NCBI RefSeq assembly: GCF_000321225.1
Contig: NW_004451509.1
Span: 73,566-137,565, forward strand
DNA: 64,000 nt
Source: Odobenus rosmarus divergens
Taxonomy: Eukaryota; Chordata; Mammalia; Carnivora; Odobenidae
Direction of reading: 5' to 3'
The translations under genes and the position numbers were made by a program. The number at the start of each line of letters is the position of its first letter. The first letter of the stretch is position 1. Shown here one piece after another: positions 59,806 through 64,000 of the stretch. A model generated the notes under the pieces. The model saw only the letters and a program-made list of their open reading frames with translations, ran no database searches and had not been told where the DNA came from.

Positions 59806-60024
59806 TGTTAGGTGAATAAATGTAAATTTGCCCTACTACTGACTACTGAGCTTTCATAAGAGGAGTTTGAAATTAAAATTTCCCTAGAGACAGGAAGATA
59901 AAATAAAATCCAAAATGTCAAAGTCAAATCACCATATGCCAGGTATACAAAAGCAGGACGAGAACTGGATCTTAGAGTCTTGAATGGATCAGTGAAATGA
60001 GACAAAAGAAAAGGAGTCAGAATG

Positions 60025-60745
60025 GCTCCCACTCTGGTCCGTGAAGGAGTAAACCCTGGGAACTGCTCTCCCACTATAAACAACTAGAAAATTGGTCAAA
60101 ATATATAAAAAATTGCTTCAAGATACTGGATAACAGGCTGTGCAAGGTGATGTGACCTCTGAGAAGAGGGAAACAAGTCGAGCGAGTCCCATGATCACCC
60201 CATTTTCTGCCTGGAGGCAGCTTCCAGATCCCAGCCTAGGGAAGAAGAGCCCAAGCAGAGCCCTCAGTTTCCCTGATTTGGGAAGACAGAGATGGAAAGC
60301 CTAGCAACTGGAATTTGGGAGGCACAGTTACCAGAGAGAAAGGGGCTAAAAAGGTCTGTGGAAGCATCCCCTCAAGTCCTCGGTCAGAATATTGATGTAT
60401 ACATGCATTCGGTAAAGCTCCACAAGGTCAAACAACTCTTGGAGCTCACAGAGGGCTAGAAATAATTTGGATTCCCAGCAGCTGAGGGGAGGAGACCTCA
60501 TAAATCACAGAGAAGTAGGTAAAGTCCTCAGAAGGGCATAGCCTTAGTACTTAGTACAACTTTAGTTACTTAGACTAGAGGCTGTTCTAAACATGCCCTA
60601 AGAAACTTACAAGCAAGGCTTGAGAGGATCAGTCTGATCCCAAGTCATGTGGCTGACACAAATTCTAGCACCCAGCAAGCTAAAGTCTGTATCTGATATC
60701 CAATCATAAACTACTTGGCATGCCCAGAAGAAAGGAGGGAGGTAA
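60025..60745 (+). mobile_element. Old L1M-type 5'UTR fragment, sense
   Basis: GGCTCCCACTCTGGTCCGTG, GGGAACTGCTCTCCCACTAT, CTGGATAACAGGCTGTGCAA, CTGAGAAGAGGGAAACAAG and ATCCAATCATAAACTACTTGG correspond to remembered phrases of the ancient L1M 5' region. No ORF1 follows. Boundaries are approximate. Confidence 0.65.
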
Positions 60746-60860
60746 TTGTGATGACAGATTGAAGATACGTGACATTTTCTTGAGAAAGACAAGTTGCCAT
60801 GCTGTGAGTCTCCATTCTCTCCATACCAATGGGAAGGGAAGGTATCTCCTTTCCATCTAG

Positions 60861-60861
<1 letters not shown>

Positions 60862-60904
<43 letters not shown>
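60862..60904. repeat. (TG)21 microsatellite, longest in the window
   Basis: Forty-three uninterrupted bases of TG, just downstream of the old L1M 5' fragment. Short His/Thr-repeat ORFs on the minus strand here are artefacts of this tract. Confidence 0.97.
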
Positions 60905-60906
<2 letters not shown>

Positions 60907-62479
60907 GAGTGTGATGGTACACCCATGGGACCACTTGGTAGAGTTTGAAAGAATTCCCTGAAGTTGAGAGACCAGAAAACAGAGAAAGCTCAAGTGGCCC
61001 TGGGCAGTGGGATAATGGAAGCTGTCTTGTACTCCACAGGGTCAAAGCAATAGATTTGTGAATGTTTCCTATGAATCAGATGTGCCATAAGAGAGAAAGC
61101 TAGCATGTGTCATTTTGGTTTCTGTCAAATAAACTACCCCAGAGAAGTAGGGTCTGGGAAGCTGAGAATGAAGTTGCATGGTCCAGGTCAAAGAATGGTT
61201 TATAGAGAGTTCTCCACCATGAAATTTCCCATTAAAAGAGGAAGATTAATCTTTGACCATCAGCCAGATCAGAAAGGAGGAAGTCACCTGTCATGTAAGA
61301 ACTTTTTTATTACCCATCTTTTCTCCCACTACCACCTTTCACTCTGGCAAGTTGGAAAGAGCAGTAAGCTAGTAGGGAATGGGATGCATGGGAAAAACAC
61401 TGGCCCCATTATACTTCCTTCCTTAGAGGGAGGCTACCATAGGTCTTAGCCCGGGGGAGGAGGAAGCAAAATCCAACTTTTGACTAGTATCTTGAACTAG
61501 ATGCTATCTAATTTCTGAATGAAGCTGGGTTTTTATTTAAAGTGAGAGAATCTGTCATCTATGAGTAAGCTAGAAAAGGCTTGGGATCTGCTCAGTTTCC
61601 TTCCAAACAGAGGAAGATGAATTTTATTAAATACAGCTTAAAGAGGAAGTAGGAGACAAGTGAAATGTCCACACAACTATGGTCAGTCAACCAGTTTTAC
61701 TTCCTAAAACAAAATGGAACTATGCCCATCAGTGCCTATTGAAACTTGTTTGGATAAAGTTAGTTATCAATCGATTTGTTGTATGAGATGACCACTCAGT
61801 TGTGTTGATATTAACACTTACGACATACATTCTAAATCTTACTGTGAGTAGGGTTCTAAATCTTACCATGAGTAGATCTTGCAGTCTAAGAGGAAAGACA
61901 ATCTTGTAAACAAATATATGGAATATCTGTGATATGTGTAACAATAAAATGTTTTCTGGAGAAACTGGTTTTACTTTTGTCCCACGAAGTGATACTCTTC
62001 ATTATAATAAGTAATTAAGCCTTGCTTTGGGAGAAGTAAGACAAACGTGATTTTTGTTTGTCCATTTTTAAGAAGCTCAATAAAAACTGTCTCCTTTGGT
62101 GGTAAGGAGAGCTAGTCTTTGGGGACAAAACGAAGCAAGTTGCACAAGATGTCCAGGGTCCAACGAGAGGGAAGAAGTTGCTGCTCCATCCCCTTCTCCC
62201 TTACTGTCCAGTAAACTCTAGGGCTCTTGGGCAGGTGAGGAGAGTGGGTAAGGATGTGCAAATCTCAAGTGGAAGGCAACGGATTTCCCTGAAGGAAGAG
62301 ACCTAAGTGGCTAGTGGGAAAAATACGAGTGATGTGATTACATTTGCACCCCAATTTGGGAGAGAAAGAAACAGCTAGCATTGCCCAGAGGCTGGAGGTT
62401 GGAAAGGCTTCCAAAATACTGTACAATCAGAATAAGCAGCTGACGACATGGTCTTTGAAGGCAGGGTCTGGACTTGTCC
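60905..62479. other. Unique non-coding DNA
   Basis: Nothing recognisable; the 114-codon ORF at 61105-61449 has no family resemblance. Confidence 0.5.
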
Positions 62480-62753
62480 TAGAGTCGAGAGTGGTAGCCA
62501 GTGGCCGGAACATGAAGCTAGGGCTTCAGGTTTTATACCAACTTGGAGGGTTTTGGGCAGAAGAGAAACCCAATCAAATTTATGCTTTAAAAATAACATT
62601 AAAAAATTGCCTGCTAGGTTGATGAATGTCAGGAGCAAGGATGGAAAAGGGTAACCAGTTAGGAGTCTATTGGAAGATTCCAGGTGGAAAATAATCATGC
62701 CTTGGACTAGGAATACAGTTACATACGGTTATGGAGGACGGAGGAGTTGTGGG
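62480..62753 (+). repeat. Ancient interspersed repeat, left half (split by TMEM126A retrocopy)
   Basis: AAACCCAATCAAATTTATGC, GAGTCTATTGGAAGATTCCAGG and similar phrases belong to a very old middle-repetitive element seen in mammals. I cannot name the family with certainty. It resumes at 63630 after the retrocopy. Confidence 0.5.
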
Positions 62754-62789
62754 TTGGGCTGTATTTTATTTTATTTTATTTTATTTATT

Positions 62790-62820
62790 TATTTTTTTTT
62801 CTTATTCATACAATTTTATT
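62790..62820 (-). other. Polyadenylation signal and start of A tail of the retrocopy
   Basis: AATAAA on the minus strand (62815-62820) lies about 16 bases before an uninterrupted run of nine A. The spacing is right for mRNA cleavage and supports an mRNA origin of the insertion. Confidence 0.8.
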
Positions 62821-62844
62821 TTTGTGTACACATTTGTTTAACAG

Positions 62845-63438
62845 TCACTGAATTTCTAGGCCAGGTTCAGGTAACTGAAGGGCCTTTATAATTAGCTTAT
62901 ATTGTCTAGATCCAAGGTATGCTGCAAACATAGTCTGGAGCAAAATAGGAAATAACATCTTTTTAAAGACAGGCTTAGAAATTCTAGTCCAGTAAGTTAA
63001 GATGTTTCCTTTCTCTGGTAGCGGGGCTGACTCATATCTGGCTGCTAGGCCACCATTCACAGGTATGGCCAAGATAACAGGGTACAGACCACCAAAAACG
63101 AAACCAACCAATCCACCCCGTGTTATGGTACAGGTTTCACAATTCAAATCACCTGTATTCAAAGGTAAACTTACAAAACCTTTGTAAGATACGTGCGCAG
63201 TCAAAGATGGGATCACTGCCATTGGTAAGCCAGCAGCTATACGAGCCTGTGTCACATTTAGGATGCGTCGAAAAAGACTATTTGCTATTAGACCACAGAG
63301 ACCAGCATTAAGTCCAACATATGTTGATCCATGTTCAAACAGATTCCTTTCTGCTTCTGGGAGTTGGTTAATTTTTCTGGTTATGATATTGAAAATTAAG
63401 TCTTCCTTGACAGTATCATCTGGTTCATGATTTTCCAT
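62845..63438 (-). CDS. TMEM126A-like: TMEM126A retrocopy with intact 197-codon ORF (transmembrane protein 126A-like)
   Basis: The uninterrupted ORF encodes 197 residues, close to the roughly 195 of mammalian TMEM126A, and I recognise the family along its whole length: RKINQLPEAERNL near residue 21, a glycine/alanine-rich first membrane segment (about 38-58), IAAGLPMA near 67, LNTGDL then a CETC pair at 100-103, a third segment about 108-128 with IPVNGGLAARY after it, and a last segment about 158-178 (MLFPILLQTM). TMEM126A is a mitochondrial inner-membrane protein needed for assembly of the complex I ND4 module; human loss causes recessive optic atrophy (family knowledge). The parental gene is spliced, whereas this copy is intronless, has an A tail and sits between 15-bp duplications, so it is a retrocopy. 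The start follows AAGATGG, a good Kozak context. No stop or frameshift is present. It could be a recent processed pseudogene not yet decayed or an expressed retrogene; sequence alone cannot decide. Confidence 0.93.
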   Translation of the reverse strand: MENHEPDDTVKEDLIFNIITRKINQLPEAERNLFEHGSTYVGLNAGLCGLIANSLFRRILNVTQARIAAGLPMAVIPSLTAHVSYKGFVSLPLNTGDLNCETCTITRGGLVGFVFGGLYPVILAIPVNGGLAARYESAPLPEKGNILTYWTRISKPVFKKMLFPILLQTMFAAYLGSRQYKLIIKALQLPEPGLEIQ

Positions 63439-63614
63439 CTTTAGCCTTAAAATAATAGGTACCTTTTTTTCTGGGATGCCAGTAACTTATGCTCTCCTCA
63501 CAGCAGTCGGTGCCTCCACCCGGCCTCGGTGACCACGATGGGGCTCACTCCAACCTTTGCTCACCTACTCCGAGCGCAGCCATCTTTGGCTGACACGTGA
63601 CTCGAGTGAGCGGA
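63439..63614 (-). promoter_or_regulatory. Retrocopy 5' leader with YY1-type site, E-box and CpGs
   Basis: The leader is GC- and CpG-richer than its surroundings, as expected for DNA copied from a housekeeping-gene 5'UTR. On the minus strand it contains AAGATGGC (63579-63586), the YY1 motif typical just downstream of mitochondrial/housekeeping gene start sites, and a palindromic CACGTG E-box (63594-63599). Because such elements lie within the transcribed leader, a retrocopy can carry part of its parent's promoter. Activity here is inference. Confidence 0.5.
63545..63583 (-). other. Upstream ORF in the TMEM126A retrocopy leader
   Basis: An ATG inside the AAGATGGC motif opens a 12-codon ORF ending at TGA, well before the main start at 63438 and not overlapping it. 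Its context (AAGATGG) is good, so if transcribed it could damp translation of the main ORF. Whether the parental mRNA has the same upstream ORF is not visible here. Confidence 0.5.
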
Positions 63615-63629
63615 TTGGGCTGTATTTTA

Positions 63630-64000
63630 AAGGTAGTTCCCATGGGATTTGTTGATGGATTAGATGTGGAGAGTGAGAGAAAAAAAACTGTCAGACTGAG
63701 CAGTGGGCAAATGAAGACACTGTTGACCTTAACTGGGAAATACTGGGGGAACAGCAGGTTTGGAGGGGAAATTAAATGATTCTTTTGCTTGACAAAATGG
63801 TTTCAGGATGACAATTAGATAAACACTGGAGACAGAAATTTGATATATGGGTCCTGAGTTCAGAGGAGAAATCTGGTTGAAGATAGAAAATTGGAGTTGC
63901 CAGCATATGGAAAAATGATATTTAAAGCCATGATTCTGGATGAGGTCACCTAAGAAATGTGAGTAGATTGAAAATAGATCAAGAAGAATAAGCTCTGGAG
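63630..64000 (+). repeat. Ancient interspersed repeat, right half
   Basis: TAGATGTGGAGAGTGAGAGA, CTGGGAAATACTGGGGGAAC, GGGTCCTGAGTTCAGAGGAG and TTTAAAGCCATGATTCTGGA continue the element that begins before the retrocopy and run to the window end. Family unresolved (possibly L2-related). Confidence 0.5.

Larger units (their letters stand above)
62769..63614 (-). other. Retrotransposed TMEM126A cDNA unit (5' leader, CDS, short 3'UTR, A tail) with 15-bp TSD
   Basis: The unit is bounded by perfect direct repeats TTGGGCTGTATTTTA at 62754-62768 and 63615-63629. On the minus strand it runs leader (63614-63439), ORF, a short 3'UTR of about 44 bases, then an A-rich tail of roughly 30 bases (62800 down to 62769) built of AAAAT/AAAT units. 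This is the hallmark of L1 machinery acting on a spliced mRNA. The perfect duplication and unbroken ORF argue for a fairly recent insertion. The target is an ancient repeat whose two halves continue on either side. Confidence 0.93.

Noticed and set aside
60607..60993. 128-codon minus ORF with a His/Thr repeat
   Set aside because: The repeat is simply the translated (TG/CA)n microsatellite.
62845..63438. Parental TMEM126A gene rather than a copy
   Set aside because: The parental gene is multi-exon; here the whole ORF is contiguous, with an A tail and target duplications.

Overview
This window is mammalian, and specifically carnivoran, nuclear DNA. The evidence is direct. At least six copies of the carnivore tRNA-Lys-derived SINE (SINEC/Can-SINE) are present, most with (CT)n/(GA)n tracts and AATAAA-rich A tails. 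Several L1 fragments carry 3' ends that occur repeatedly in this window. The background holds ancient MIR, L2, MER5A/hAT and MLT1-class LTR remnants shared by placental mammals. The short GA-rich, TTTATTTATTTGAGAGAG-type SINE tail suggests a caniform (bear, seal, mustelid or dog side), but the species cannot be fixed from sequence alone. A 50-base run of N at 43181-43230 shows that this is a draft assembly.

The window looks like intergenic or deep-intronic DNA. I recognise only one protein-coding-capable gene. It lies on the minus strand at 62845-63438 and is a full-length, uninterrupted 197-codon copy of TMEM126A, a mitochondrial inner-membrane complex I assembly factor. It has no introns, ends in an A-rich tail after a polyadenylation signal, and is bracketed by a perfect 15-bp target-site duplication, so it is an L1-mobilised retrocopy and not the parental gene. 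Its leader carries a YY1-type site, a CACGTG E-box and a short upstream ORF. Whether it is expressed cannot be told from sequence.

Layout. 1-13.9 kb: unique DNA with three minus-strand SINEC copies (one cut by the window edge), a 5'-truncated L1 (9727-10195), two minus-strand MLT1 LTRs and MIR/L2 relics. 14.08-15.29 kb: a twin-primed (5'-inverted) L1. 15.3-42.7 kb: largely unique, AT-moderate DNA with three plus-strand SINEC, a MaLR-type LTR, MER5A, hAT and many MIRs. Two CpG-retaining patches (32.58-33.0 and 34.42-34.78 kb) look more like regulatory DNA than background. 42.7-50.5 kb: a nested L1 stack. An old antisense L1 is interrupted by a younger sense L1, by a multi-module L1 3' end containing the assembly gap, by a 261-bp solo L1 3' end and by an hAT element. 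50.5-60 kb: unique DNA with MIR, L2 and two MLT1 LTRs. 60.03-60.75 kb: an old L1 5' region and a (TG)21 microsatellite nearby. 62.5-64 kb: an ancient repeat split by the TMEM126A retrocopy.

I found no RNA genes, CRISPR arrays or obviously novel systems. Almost every short ORF is chance or retroelement-derived. Family names for old repeats come from remembered consensus phrases, not from a database search, so boundaries are approximate unless a target-site duplication is cited.
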